From: Clostridiales bacterium
Lineage (GTDB): Bacteria; Bacillota; Clostridia; Lachnospirales; JAQSXR01
Length of the DNA stretch: 64,000 nt
Direction: 5' to 3'
NCBI GenBank assembly: GCA_029256575.1
Contig: JAQSXR010000029.1
Coordinates: forward strand, 1-64,000
Within the stretch, counting starts at the first letter, position 1. Each line of letters opens with the position of its first letter. Under the pieces are notes generated by a model. It did no database searches. It was not told where the DNA came from and was given only the letters and a program-made list of their open reading frames with translations. Below, piece after piece: positions 1-8,057 of the stretch. Position numbers and translations under genes: made by a program.

Positions 1-931
1 GATGTATTGCGTAGGAACCCGTAAATACACCTGTTTTTTCTTTCGTTGTAGACTGTCTGTCAATCTCTGAAAGTTTCTTCGCTTCATCTCTATATGCTGT
101 AACTTTATCTATGTGATCCGCAGTCGTTAATTCGTCTACTAATTTAATCTCTGGAGCTAAGACAACATAGGATACACCATATAAAGTATCTGCTCTTGTA
201 GTAAATACTCTAATATTCAAATCCTTGCCTACCACTTTGAATTCAATCTCTGCGCCTTCTGATCTACCTATCCAATTCTTTTGAATCTTCTTTGTTTTCT
301 CTGGCCAATCAAGTCCGTCTAATTTATCAAGTAACTCTTGTGCGTAATCCGTTATCTTAAAGAACCATTGTGTTAGATCTCTCTTCGTAACTTCTGTATT
401 ACATCTTTCACATTCGCCATCTACTACCTGTTCATTTGCAAGAACTGTTTTGCAGCTTGGGCACCAGTTAACTGGCGCATTTTTTCGATATGCTAAGTCA
501 TTTTTATATAATTGAAGGAATACCCATTGTGTCCATTTATAATATTCTGGGTCACATGTTGAAAGTTCATAATCCCAATCAAAGGCAGCGCCCATTTCTC
601 TTAGTTGTTGTTCCATTGTTGCTATATTTTGTTTTGTAGAATCAAGAGGATGAATACCTGTCTTAATCGCAAAATTCTCTGCAGGTAATCCAAAAGAATC
701 AAAGCCCATTGGTTCAAACACTTCATAGCCTTGCATTCTCTTAAATCTTGCCCATGAATCTGTTAAACCGTAGTTGTACCAGTGGCCAAGGTGTAATTTA
801 GAGCCTGATGGATATGAAAACATTTCAAGGCAATATAATTTTTTATCTACTTTATTACGGTCAAATTGATATAGTTTCTTTTCTTCCCATACCTTTTGCC
901 ATTTGCTATCTATCTTTGTTGAATAAGACAT
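1..931 (-). CDS. leuS: leucyl-tRNA synthetase, N-terminal part (runs off window start)
   Basis: Class I aminoacyl-tRNA synthetase that charges tRNA-Leu in the cytoplasm. Reading leftward from the ATG at 929-931, the product begins [19 protein letters not shown] and carries the class I HIGH-type signature as [11 protein letters not shown] near residue 47. A zinc-binding CPSC...CERC pair follows around residues 155-180, and then the start of the editing domain. About 310 codons are present and the rest lies beyond position 1. An AAAGGAGAG ribosome site precedes the ATG. Only about 90 bases separate the start from the upstream membrane-protein gene on the same strand, so there is no room for a T-box leader. 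The assignment is secure. Confidence 0.95.
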   Translation of the reverse strand, partial: MSYSTKIDSKWQKVWEEKKLYQFDRNKVDKKLYCLEMFSYPSGSKLHLGHWYNYGLTDSWARFKRMQGYEVFEPMGFDSFGLPAENFAIKTGIHPLDSTKQNIATMEQQLREMGAAFDWDYELSTCDPEYYKWTQWVFLQLYKNDLAYRKNAPVNWCPSCKTVLANEQVVDGECERCNTEVTKRDLTQWFFKITDYAQELLDKLDGLDWPEKTKKIQKNWIGRSEGAEIEFKVVGKDLNIRVFTTRADTLYGVSYVVLAPEIKLVDELTTADHIDKVTAYRDEAKKLSEIDRQSTTKEKTGVFTGSYAIH

Positions 932-968
932 CACAATCTCTCCTTTAACTTGTGTATAATTATCTATA

Positions 969-997
969 AATATAGCACTAGTTGTGTGGTTTTTCAA
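969..997 (-). promoter_or_regulatory. sigma-A-type promoter for leuS
   Basis: On the minus strand TTGAAA (992-997) and TATATT (969-974) are separated by 17 bases, about 40 bases ahead of the leuS start codon. This is a good vegetative promoter match; it is inferred from sequence only. Confidence 0.5.
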
Positions 998-1040
998 TGC
1001 AAAGTTTTTTTACTTGACGTGAAGTTGGGTTGCAAAGAAT

Positions 1041-1697
1041 TTACTTCGGTACGCTTTCCTTTTTTCCATCAGGCCAAAAATCTCCACTAAATTCTATCAT
1101 CTTTCCTTCTGAAATCGCTGTAATAACTGCAAAGAAAACACTACCAAACTGCAGCATAGTCGATAACTTTAGTATTTTCCAGTGATCATATTCTCTTTCT
1201 TTATTTAAGTAACACATAAAAGAAATGTTCAAACAAAGTAACATCACAGAGGCGAAAACGATAGAACTTCCAACCACTAAGTCACCATAAACCCAATTTG
1301 ATATGCCAACTAAGATTCCTAGTATACTCATGATTGTAAATATTACATTAACATTTCTTTCAAATTTGAAACAATGCATCGCAAAATAATTCACAGCCAA
1401 GATTGCTATGTAGCATAATGATACCGTTGTGATATTATATATTGCTATATTTTCATATAGGTAGTATCCTGCAATCGTAACTCCTGCCATCACTGCATTG
1501 ATTAACATGTAAAGAATAGTGGTCTGTTTGCGTTTTAGCAGCAAAAATATTGGGATTGTTAGTAACATCCAAATGCCTGAAAGTACAAGCACCCACCCAT
1601 TTCCAAGAACTTTGTAACTAATAAATGCTGTAATTTGTGTGATGATAAACAGTAGTAAACTAATAACTACTGTCTTTTGTAAATCATTTAATTTCAT
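1041..1697 (-). CDS. polytopic membrane protein of unknown function
   Basis: A hydrophobic protein of about 218 residues with roughly six or seven membrane segments and short polar loops, ending in a charged tail (DGKKESVPK). I do not recognise the family. The start is placed at the MKLNDLQK methionine because AGGTGA sits six bases before it. A further ATG six codons upstream (1715) has no comparable ribosome site. It lies upstream of leuS on the same strand but leuS has its own promoter. No catalytic or binding motif is visible, so no function is proposed. Confidence 0.7.
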   Translation of the reverse strand: MKLNDLQKTVVISLLLFIITQITAFISYKVLGNGWVLVLSGIWMLLTIPIFLLLKRKQTTILYMLINAVMAGVTIAGYYLYENIAIYNITTVSLCYIAILAVNYFAMHCFKFERNVNVIFTIMSILGILVGISNWVYGDLVVGSSIVFASVMLLCLNISFMCYLNKEREYDHWKILKLSTMLQFGSVFFAVITAISEGKMIEFSGDFWPDGKKESVPK

Positions 1698-1731
1698 TAT
1701 TTTCACCTGCCTCATAATTATTTAATATAAA

Positions 1732-1767
1732 ACAAAAACTCAAAATCATATATTTTTGAGTTTTTGT
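1732..1767 (-). terminator. hairpin terminator after the TraB/GumN-type gene
   Basis: Perfect inverted repeat ACAAAAACTCAAAA / TTTTGAGTTTTTGT with a short loop, just downstream (minus strand) of the stop at 1792. The arm itself supplies the T-rich tail. It could also act on the other strand. Confidence 0.65.
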
Positions 1768-1791
1768 AATTATATCTTATATATTCTAAAA

Positions 1792-3117
1792 TTAGTTAAC
1801 TTGATCCACTTTATAACCTAAGTCTATTAGTCCTTGAACAATTCCATTGTCATTAAGCATATGTCCTGCTCCAACAATTACAAAGTAATCATTTTCTTTA
1901 TCAAGTACAAGCATATCTTTTATTTTAACTATCATATTTTTATTTCTAGTATCCCACAATTTTTGATTGAATTCTTTTTCTTCTACTGTAGTTGCTTCTT
2001 CTGCAAAAACTAGCTTTTCAAGTTCTTCCATGTTACCAGATTTCCACATGGAGAGCATTTGTGTCATCATATCCCCTGATGCATCGTCACCTTTTAAAGA
2101 GCCCTCTAAATATGCTTCTTGAAGCTCAGGTGAGAAAGAATCAAACATATCAACTTGGAATTTAATTCCCTCTAGTTCTATAATAGGCTTCCAATTATAC
2201 GCTAAAGATAGGAAAAATACATCAATTCCCATAGAAGCATTATAAGAAGCATTCGACATTAGAATTGATTGGATTGTCATCGCTGCTGCCCAAGGTTTTA
2301 ATTTAGCATAAACCTCTATCGGTACTCCAACTGATTTCATAATCGCTGAGTATGCTTCATACGTTTCTTTTGAAATGAGTTGGCCTAATGTACCTTGTCC
2401 TTCAATCATCATTAACTGTTGCATATATGCAGTCTCTTCTGCATTTGGTACTAATACATTCGCTTCAACTACTACTGCATCAGAATTAGCAAACGCAATT
2501 AGTATATCTTTACTCATTGGATAAACGGATCCATCCGTAGCATGTACAGAACCTAGTAGATAAACTGTATTGTCCCCATCCGACACTTCCCAGAATGCCC
2601 CTTTTGCTTCTAATCCTAACTCATATACTAAATATTCATAAACACGTTGTGAAAAAGCTAACATTTCTTGTTGTGTACATGCCCTATCAAGTGCATATTC
2701 ACCCGTTATTCCGTAGATTAGCTTCTCATTCACAAAATAATTTAATGATGTATTCTTATCCGTAGTTGTATCTAACTTCAAAACTAACTTTATAACATCA
2801 TAAAGTTCATTCACAATATCTCCGCGGGTCATTGTTTTCTCATCCGTTACCTTTGTTTCATCAACAATAGCGAATTTCTTTTCTAAACTAGCTTGAACTG
2901 TTAAGAATTGGCTTCCTTTAATAATGGAAGTGTACTGTTTGTAGTTCTCAACACTGCCCAACCCATATATGCTAGACATTTGTACATCCCATAGTGCCCA
3001 GTTACTAGGTGAATCAGGAGCTGTTGGTGCTGTTTCTGCTGCTTGCGTAAAGATGTTACTTGTAATAAGTACTGTTAATACTAATACGATACTGATTAAT
3101 TTTTTGAATAATTTCAT
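1792..3117 (-). CDS. secreted TraB/GumN-family protein with SLH-like N-terminal region
   Basis: Predicted exported protein of 441 residues. It begins MKLFKKLISIVLVLTVLI, a signal peptide cut near QAAE. Residues about 35-165 resemble degenerate S-layer-homology repeats (WALWDV, MTRGDIVNELYDVI, CTQQEMLAFSQRVYEYL). The C-terminal two thirds match the TraB/GumN (Tiki-like) family: YLLGSVHATD contains the first GxxH-type motif and IVGAGHMLNDNG the second, the pair thought to form the metal-dependent protease site. The start is fixed by GAGGGG before ATG at 3117; a longer in-frame ATG at 3195 would place 26 residues ahead of the signal peptide and has no ribosome site. The likely role is at the cell surface, with unknown substrate. 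Confidence 0.8.
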   Translation of the reverse strand: MKLFKKLISIVLVLTVLITSNIFTQAAETAPTAPDSPSNWALWDVQMSSIYGLGSVENYKQYTSIIKGSQFLTVQASLEKKFAIVDETKVTDEKTMTRGDIVNELYDVIKLVLKLDTTTDKNTSLNYFVNEKLIYGITGEYALDRACTQQEMLAFSQRVYEYLVYELGLEAKGAFWEVSDGDNTVYLLGSVHATDGSVYPMSKDILIAFANSDAVVVEANVLVPNAEETAYMQQLMMIEGQGTLGQLISKETYEAYSAIMKSVGVPIEVYAKLKPWAAAMTIQSILMSNASYNASMGIDVFFLSLAYNWKPIIELEGIKFQVDMFDSFSPELQEAYLEGSLKGDDASGDMMTQMLSMWKSGNMEELEKLVFAEEATTVEEKEFNQKLWDTRNKNMIVKIKDMLVLDKENDYFVIVGAGHMLNDNGIVQGLIDLGYKVDQVN

Positions 3118-3167
3118 AATAAATCCCCTCACTTTGTTTTTGATTAATATGCACCTTATATACCAAT

Positions 3168-3231
3168 AAAAAAGTTGCAATATAAATGCCAACACATAAA
3201 AAACTTATGCATGACTATTTAATCTGCAACC
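3168..3231 (-). repeat. intergenic hairpin repeat, copy 1 (terminator-like)
   Basis: On the minus strand GGTTGCAGATT...ATATTGCAAC folds into a long imperfect hairpin with an inner GCATAAG/TTATG stem and runs into TTTTTTA. Related copies lie at 15258-15323, 16996-17044 and 17947-18003. Here it directly follows the remnant gene at 3219-3335 and probably ended its transcript. Confidence 0.6.
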
Positions 3232-3335
3232 GAACTGCCGTAAGAAAAATATTCCACTTTATTATCCATGATGTTTTCGAAAAATGCCTTGTAGACTAAG
3301 CCTTTTTGGCTTTCAGCTTGTAAATTATGTATTTT
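3219..3335 (-). pseudogene. 3' remnant of an unidentified small gene, copy 1
   Basis: An open stretch of 38 codons with no start reads ...KGLVYKAFFENIMDN and ends KVEYFSYGSSVAD-stop, followed at once by a terminator-like hairpin. The same C-terminus (YKAFLVDIMD, then after a one-base shift KVEYKSYGSSVAN) is encoded at 15307-15400. The differences fall largely at conservative or synonymous positions, as expected of once-coding DNA. Two stop codons precede the open stretch. The parent family is not recognised. Confidence 0.55.
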
Positions 3336-3431
3336 TTATTATATCCCTAAAGTAGAATAGGGTCAATGAAATTAGAAGAATTTTAAGAAAAAAGGATGCG
3401 TTTAGAAAAGAATTCATAGATTATTTATGCC

Positions 3432-4982
3432 CTATTTCCGTAAGCTGTTTAAAAACTCATCAATTTCTTCATCCGTCATTGTTTGATCCACTAAGATACT
3501 TTCATTCAATCTAATACCATCTTTATTTATGAAAGAATAATCTGGCCTGCTTAAAGTAATCAAAGTCCCGTCAGGGAGCTGTAAATATTCTTTGTTCCCT
3601 GTTTGTTTATACATAGGTTCTCTTCCTATGATATGTGCTCCAAAGTTATCTTTAAAAAAACCAGTTGCTATAACTGATGCACTTGCTGATTTTTCGTTTA
3701 CAATAACAGTAAAATTGTAATCTTTTTCTTTTTGATTCATGCTTTTAATTGTATAGGTAGCAGTTCCGAATATTTCGTTTCTATAATTATTTGAAACTTG
3801 TACTACAATTGTATCTTCGATAAATCTTTGTATGAGTTTGTATGAATTTAAAATTTCGCCTCCTCCATTATTTCTCAGATCAATCACTATATTTACTTGA
3901 TTGGTCAGTTTATCCGCACCATTAACTAGAACTTCATCTAGTTTTCTAAACTCTTCCTGTTCCATAAACGTTTGGAAAGGAATATAAAGGCAATTATTTG
4001 AAAGCCATTCTACTTCATTCGAAAGCTGTTTATTCGTTTCGAAAGTGTTACTATAGTACATATAACTTTTAGTAAAAATCTCTACAAAATCATCAAATTC
4101 TTTTAATTTATCAATATAAGTTTGATCTAAAAAAATATTAAAATGGTAATCTTTTAAAGAATCACACATTTGAAATGCAATAGGATAATACTCAGTATAG
4201 TTTTCAATGCTATCCGGAATATCAAACCTTTGATATTGTCTATAATTATTAAAGAGATACTCATCAAGTAATAATAATGCGTTTCTGTAGTTACTATAAT
4301 CCTGATCTATATAGCACGCATTTTTTGCCTCTTCCTCTTCACTATAATAATAAGTAGATAAATCATACGTATTCTCATCAGACCTAAATAAATATGGTTG
4401 ACCAAAAAATACCCCATAATTAATTAAGTCAATCGGAATATAATGTTGTCCTTCCTTTGTAATTGGCTTAATTATCTGATCATTTAATTTAAAGACATTC
4501 AACTTATTTTCTCCAGAAAACTCCACATTTTCTAGCATCAAGGATGCCTTACCTAACATACTGCCTAAATACCGACTGTAGCTGTTTACTTTGCTATTAT
4601 ATATTACTGTCAATTCCATGGTTTCTTTATTTATTGATTCATAGTTAAGTGTTTCTATCATTTTAAATCTTTTATTAATAACATTACATATATCAATAAA
4701 ATCATTTGCTGCTAAATAGAATAATTCGTTTTCTTCAATCGCTTCTAATTCAAATGGATCACCATCATTTTTTGAATAAATAAATTCAAGTGTTTCGGTA
4801 ATAAATGGGGTTGTCCTGTTGTCTTCAACCTTACTCGTTGTTATAACCTCATTTACTGTTTCTGTTTTTGATATAGTTTCAGTATTGTTACTAACATCAA
4901 TTGATTTATTACATCCGCTGATCATTGCGATAACAAAAATAGTGCAAAATGTTAATATTAATCTTTTCTTAATTGTCTTCAT
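3432..4982 (-). CDS. S41-family peptidase lipoprotein, paralogue 1
   Basis: Predicted lipoprotein of 516 residues: signal MKTIKKRLILTFCTIFVIAM with lipobox ISGC (Cys at about 24), then a Ser/Thr/Glu-rich linker. Residues about 60-200 hold a beta-rich stalk-like domain, the middle is helical, and the C-terminal 200 residues form a tail-specific-protease (S41) core. That core has VIDLRNNGGGE near 370, NEKSASASV with the likely nucleophile Ser434, and GREPMYKQ with Lys459, exactly 25 residues later as in the Ser-Lys dyad of CtpA/CtpB/Prc. No PDZ domain is evident. The start has GGGGAGAAC just upstream. It is the first of four tandem paralogues (also 5893, 8058 and 10044) and presumably cleaves proteins outside the membrane; the substrate is unknown. 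Confidence 0.85.
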   Translation of the reverse strand: MKTIKKRLILTFCTIFVIAMISGCNKSIDVSNNTETISKTETVNEVITTSKVEDNRTTPFITETLEFIYSKNDGDPFELEAIEENELFYLAANDFIDICNVINKRFKMIETLNYESINKETMELTVIYNSKVNSYSRYLGSMLGKASLMLENVEFSGENKLNVFKLNDQIIKPITKEGQHYIPIDLINYGVFFGQPYLFRSDENTYDLSTYYYSEEEEAKNACYIDQDYSNYRNALLLLDEYLFNNYRQYQRFDIPDSIENYTEYYPIAFQMCDSLKDYHFNIFLDQTYIDKLKEFDDFVEIFTKSYMYYSNTFETNKQLSNEVEWLSNNCLYIPFQTFMEQEEFRKLDEVLVNGADKLTNQVNIVIDLRNNGGGEILNSYKLIQRFIEDTIVVQVSNNYRNEIFGTATYTIKSMNQKEKDYNFTVIVNEKSASASVIATGFFKDNFGAHIIGREPMYKQTGNKEYLQLPDGTLITLSRPDYSFINKDGIRLNESILVDQTMTDEEIDEFLNSLRK

Positions 4983-5170
4983 ACTTGTTCTCCCCGTGTG
5001 TGAATCAGCGGATATTCGTATTCCGCATGCTACATGCTCATAATCTATTGCTTTGTTCGCTGTAATGTCATTGGGTGCTTGAACCCCATTGATACAAGCA
5101 GTCTAATTCTCACTTAAGAAGCGAGAGACTTCCTTGATAGGTTAAAATGATTTATTATCTTATATACTAA
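4983..5170 (-). repeat. duplicated leader, copy 1, containing a VanZ 3' remnant
   Basis: This roughly 185-base stretch upstream of S41 paralogue 1 is closely repeated at 7438-7630 upstream of paralogue 2. Shared elements are the CACACACGGGGAGAAC ribosome-site block, a GCGGATAT/ATTCCGC inverted repeat, GCTTGTATCA...TTCAAG, and CTTAAGAAG. Its distal end (about 5109-5164) encodes VYKIINHFNLSRK-SLAS-stop, matching the C-terminus of the VanZ-like gene at 7572. The ancestral duplicated unit therefore included VanZ plus the lipoprotein, and VanZ was lost here. The proximal part also resembles the leaders at 9591-9640 and 11586-11650. Confidence 0.7.
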
Positions 5171-5205
5171 TTTAAAACATATTTGAGATGAATATAATAA
5201 AGGTC

Positions 5206-5814
5206 TTATAAGATATATTCGTTCAACATATCTATTGCTTTATTTAAATTATAATTATTTCCATATATTGTTATGTCTATTTTGTCCTTAAGATTTAATT
5301 TTAAGTAATTCACATTTTCATTTTGTTTATTTTCTATATCTACAGATTCAATGTCATTAATATTTATCTTAAATGAAGAATAAATAATAAAGTGTTCTCC
5401 GATATAAATACTATGTCTATGAAGTGTTGAAATGCATATATTCATACTGTATAAAAAACTGCATATACTAAATAAAAAGATATATTTATTATCTAGTGAT
5501 GTATATATTATTAATGCTCCAATATATACAATTATAGAGCTTATCAGAAGAACAAGATCCACCAGAAAAACATTTTTTATCATACCAAATTCTTTTCCAT
5601 TGTCCATGATATTGAAGTAAAATAAAAACATTATTAGCCTAAAAAAAGTTAGAATAAAAATAATAAATAAAAAGTTTAAAATAACTAATGTAATTTTTAT
5701 TTTAATATCATTTAAATCATTAAAACAAAATGCAGATATAGGTATTGTAAGTACTATAGAGAATACATAAAGCATTAAAATATCATATCTCACAAAAATA
5801 TGTGGTTTTTTCAT
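5206..5814 (-). CDS. four-TM membrane protein with C-terminal PH-like beta domain
   Basis: A 202-residue protein with four hydrophobic segments (about 10-30, 40-65, 82-102, 108-128). A C-terminal cytoplasmic region of about 65 residues alternates short beta strands and ends in a helix (YNLNKAIDMLNEYIL), the pattern of bacterial PH-like domains; DUF5673-type proteins look similar, but I cannot confirm the family. The ribosome site GAGAGGG precedes the ATG. It replaces the VanZ gene expected between lipoprotein units 1 and 2. Similar proteins at 11765, 12541 and 14630 suggest a paralogous set tied to the S41 lipoproteins. Very AT-rich. Function unknown. Confidence 0.7.
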   Translation of the reverse strand: MKKPHIFVRYDILMLYVFSIVLTIPISAFCFNDLNDIKIKITLVILNFLFIIFILTFFRLIMFLFYFNIMDNGKEFGMIKNVFLVDLVLLISSIIVYIGALIIYTSLDNKYIFLFSICSFLYSMNICISTLHRHSIYIGEHFIIYSSFKININDIESVDIENKQNENVNYLKLNLKDKIDITIYGNNYNLNKAIDMLNEYIL

Positions 5815-5892
5815 TTTTTCCCTCTCTTATCATGGTAATGAATATTTTTATACGTGTAGTAAATTATTTCCTAAAAGGGTATCACACTATCT

Positions 5893-7437
5893 TTATTCTC
5901 GTAAACTCTCTAAAAATACATCAATTTCTTCATCCGTCATCGTTTGATCCACTAAGATACTATCATCCACTCTAATCCCATCTTTATTTATGAAAGAATA
6001 ATCTGGTCTGCTTAAAGTAATCAAAGTTCCGTCAGGGAGCTGTAAGCATTCTACATACCCTGTTTGCTTATACAAAGGTTCCCTACCTATGATATGAGCT
6101 CCAAAGTTATCTTTCAAAGCACTGGTTGCTAAAATTGATGCACTTGCTGATGTTTCGTTCACAATAACTGTAAAATTATAATTTCTTTCTTTTGGATTTA
6201 TGCCTTTAATTGTATAGGTAGCTGTTCCCAATATTTCGTTTCGATAATTATTAGAAACTTGTACTACAATTGTATCTTCGATAAATCGTTTCAATAGCTT
6301 GTATGAATTTAATAATTCACCGCCTCCATTATTTCTCAGATCAAGCACTATATTAACTTGATTGGAAAGTTTATCTGCATCATTAACTAGTACTTCATCA
6401 AGTTTTCTAAACTCTCCCTGTCCCGCAAATGTTTGGAAAGGGATATAAAGGCAATTATTTGAAAGCCACTCTACTTCACTCGGGAGCTGTGTCTTATTCT
6501 CAAAGGTGTTTAAATAGTACATAAAACTCTTAGTATAAATATCTTCTATACCATATTCAGTTAATTTATCAGGATCAGCTTTATCTGAAAGAATGCTAAA
6601 ATGATAATCTTCTAAAGAAAGACACATTTGAAACATCATAATAAAATATTCCGAATAATCTTCAATGCTATCTGGAATATCAAACCGTTGATAATGTGAA
6701 TAATTATTAAACAGATACTCGTCAAGTAATAATAATGCGATTCTGTAGTCACTATAATCCTGATCAATATAGCGCGCATTTTCTTCTATCTCTTCACCAT
6801 AATAAAATGTGGATAAATCATATGTATTCTCATCAGACCTTAGTAAATATGGTTGACCTGAAAATACCACATAATTAATAAAATCAATCGGTATGTAATG
6901 CTGTTCTCCCTTAGTAATTGGCTTAATTATTTGATCGTTTAACTTTAATAAAATCATCTTATTTTCTCCAGAAAACTCTACGCTTTCTAGCACCAAGGTT
7001 GCTGTCCCTAGCGTACCCCCTAAAATTCGACTGTAGCTGTTTACTTTGCTATTATATATCACTTTCAATTCCAGTGTTTCCTTATTTAGCGATTCATAGT
7101 TAAGTGTTTCTATCATTTTAAATCTTTTATTAATAATATTACAGATATCAATAAAATCACTTGCTGCTAAATAGAAGAGTCCGTTTTCTTTAATCGCTTC
7201 TAATTCAAATCCTTCCCCATCATTTTGTGAATATATAAATTTCAGTGTTTCTGCAATAACTGGGCTTGTCTTGTTATCTTCAATCTGACTCGTTGTTACA
7301 ACCTCATTTACTGTTTCTGTTTTTGTTATAGTTTCAGCATTGTTGTTGGCATCAACTGAATTATTACATCCGCTAATAGTTGCGATAACAAAAATAGTGC
7401 AAACTGTTAATATTAATTTCTTCTTAGTTCCTCTCAT
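5893..7437 (-). CDS. S41-family peptidase lipoprotein, paralogue 2
   Basis: Predicted lipoprotein of 514 residues, very similar to paralogue 1 throughout. Signal MRGTKKKLILTVCTIFVIAT has lipobox ISGC, followed by the stalk-like N-terminal domain (LEAIKENGLFYLAASDF). The S41 core has VLDLRNNGGGE, NETSASASI (nucleophile Ser) and GREPLYKQ with Lys 25 residues on. The start is the ATG at 7437, preceded by GGGGGAGAAC. An in-frame ATG at 7485 would add 16 residues ahead of the signal peptide and is rejected. Its leader (7438-7630) is a near-copy of that of paralogue 1, showing recent duplication. Probably an extracytoplasmic protease anchored by a lipid. Confidence 0.85.
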   Translation of the reverse strand: MRGTKKKLILTVCTIFVIATISGCNNSVDANNNAETITKTETVNEVVTTSQIEDNKTSPVIAETLKFIYSQNDGEGFELEAIKENGLFYLAASDFIDICNIINKRFKMIETLNYESLNKETLELKVIYNSKVNSYSRILGGTLGTATLVLESVEFSGENKMILLKLNDQIIKPITKGEQHYIPIDFINYVVFSGQPYLLRSDENTYDLSTFYYGEEIEENARYIDQDYSDYRIALLLLDEYLFNNYSHYQRFDIPDSIEDYSEYFIMMFQMCLSLEDYHFSILSDKADPDKLTEYGIEDIYTKSFMYYLNTFENKTQLPSEVEWLSNNCLYIPFQTFAGQGEFRKLDEVLVNDADKLSNQVNIVLDLRNNGGGELLNSYKLLKRFIEDTIVVQVSNNYRNEILGTATYTIKGINPKERNYNFTVIVNETSASASILATSALKDNFGAHIIGREPLYKQTGYVECLQLPDGTLITLSRPDYSFINKDGIRVDDSILVDQTMTDEEIDVFLESLRE

Positions 7438-7630
7438 CCTAGTTCTCCCCCGTGTGTGAGTCAAGCGGATATTCGCATTCCACATGCTACTTGCTCATAT
7501 GCTATCTCGTTGTTCGCTGTAATATCATTGGGTTCTTGAACCCCCGCTGATACAAGCAGTCTAACTCTCACTTAAGAAGAGTGAGCCTTCCTTGATAGGT
7601 TAAAATGATTTATTATCTTATATACTGTAT
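7438..7630 (-). repeat. duplicated leader, copy 2
   Basis: Near-copy of 4983-5170. It includes the last 60 or so bases of the VanZ-like coding region and a CTCACT/AGTGAG hairpin just after the VanZ stop codon. The conservation extends through non-coding sequence, which fits a recent segmental duplication rather than selection on protein alone. Confidence 0.7.
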
Positions 7631-8027
7631 ATCCAACTATAGCTCCCAATGTATTCAAAATCAAATCGTCAATTTCGCTTATACCAGTTCCAAATATAAA
7701 TTGACTAACTTCTATTATTAACGAAAGCATAAGACCATATAGTCCCATTCTTAAAAATGAAATCTTTATTTTCGTTATTAAAGGTAATAAAATGCCAAAA
7801 GGAACAAACCAAATAATATTGCCAACAAATAAATATGTAAATTGGTACCACTTATTATCTAATATCATCTCTATGTAACCAGTAAAAGGCTTTGCGATTA
7901 CTGTTCCATTTAAAAAGATATTGTCCAAGGAAATACCGCTGCGAAATACCGTTATTTTCAAAAGTGCGATGATATATATCGTAAACGCGCCTATACTGAG
8001 TAGCTTTTTATAATGTTTATTGTTCAA
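7572..8027 (-). CDS. VanZ-like membrane protein
   Basis: A 151-residue protein with four or five membrane segments and the VanZ-family signatures WFVPFGILLPL and SLIIEVSQFIFGTGISEIDDLILNTLGAIVGY (the E-x-x-Q and D-D-x-x-x-N cluster, quoted in part: IIEVSQF, EIDDLILNTLG). VanZ proteins affect teicoplanin tolerance and envelope modification by an unclear mechanism. The start is a TTG at 8025-8027 with AGGAGG seven bases upstream. Its C-terminal codons are repeated as a remnant at 5109-5164, so the gene belongs to the duplicated unit with the S41 lipoprotein downstream. Confidence 0.85.
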   Translation of the reverse strand: MNNKHYKKLLSIGAFTIYIIALLKITVFRSGISLDNIFLNGTVIAKPFTGYIEMILDNKWYQFTYLFVGNIIWFVPFGILLPLITKIKISFLRMGLYGLMLSLIIEVSQFIFGTGISEIDDLILNTLGAIVGYTVYKIINHFNLSRKAHSS

Positions 8028-8057
8028 TTGAATGCCTCCTTGTCTTCCCCTCTAACT

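Noticed and set aside
1-1040. T-box leader for leuS
   Set aside because: Only about 90 bases separate the leuS start from the upstream gene and no T-box motif or specifier hairpin is visible.
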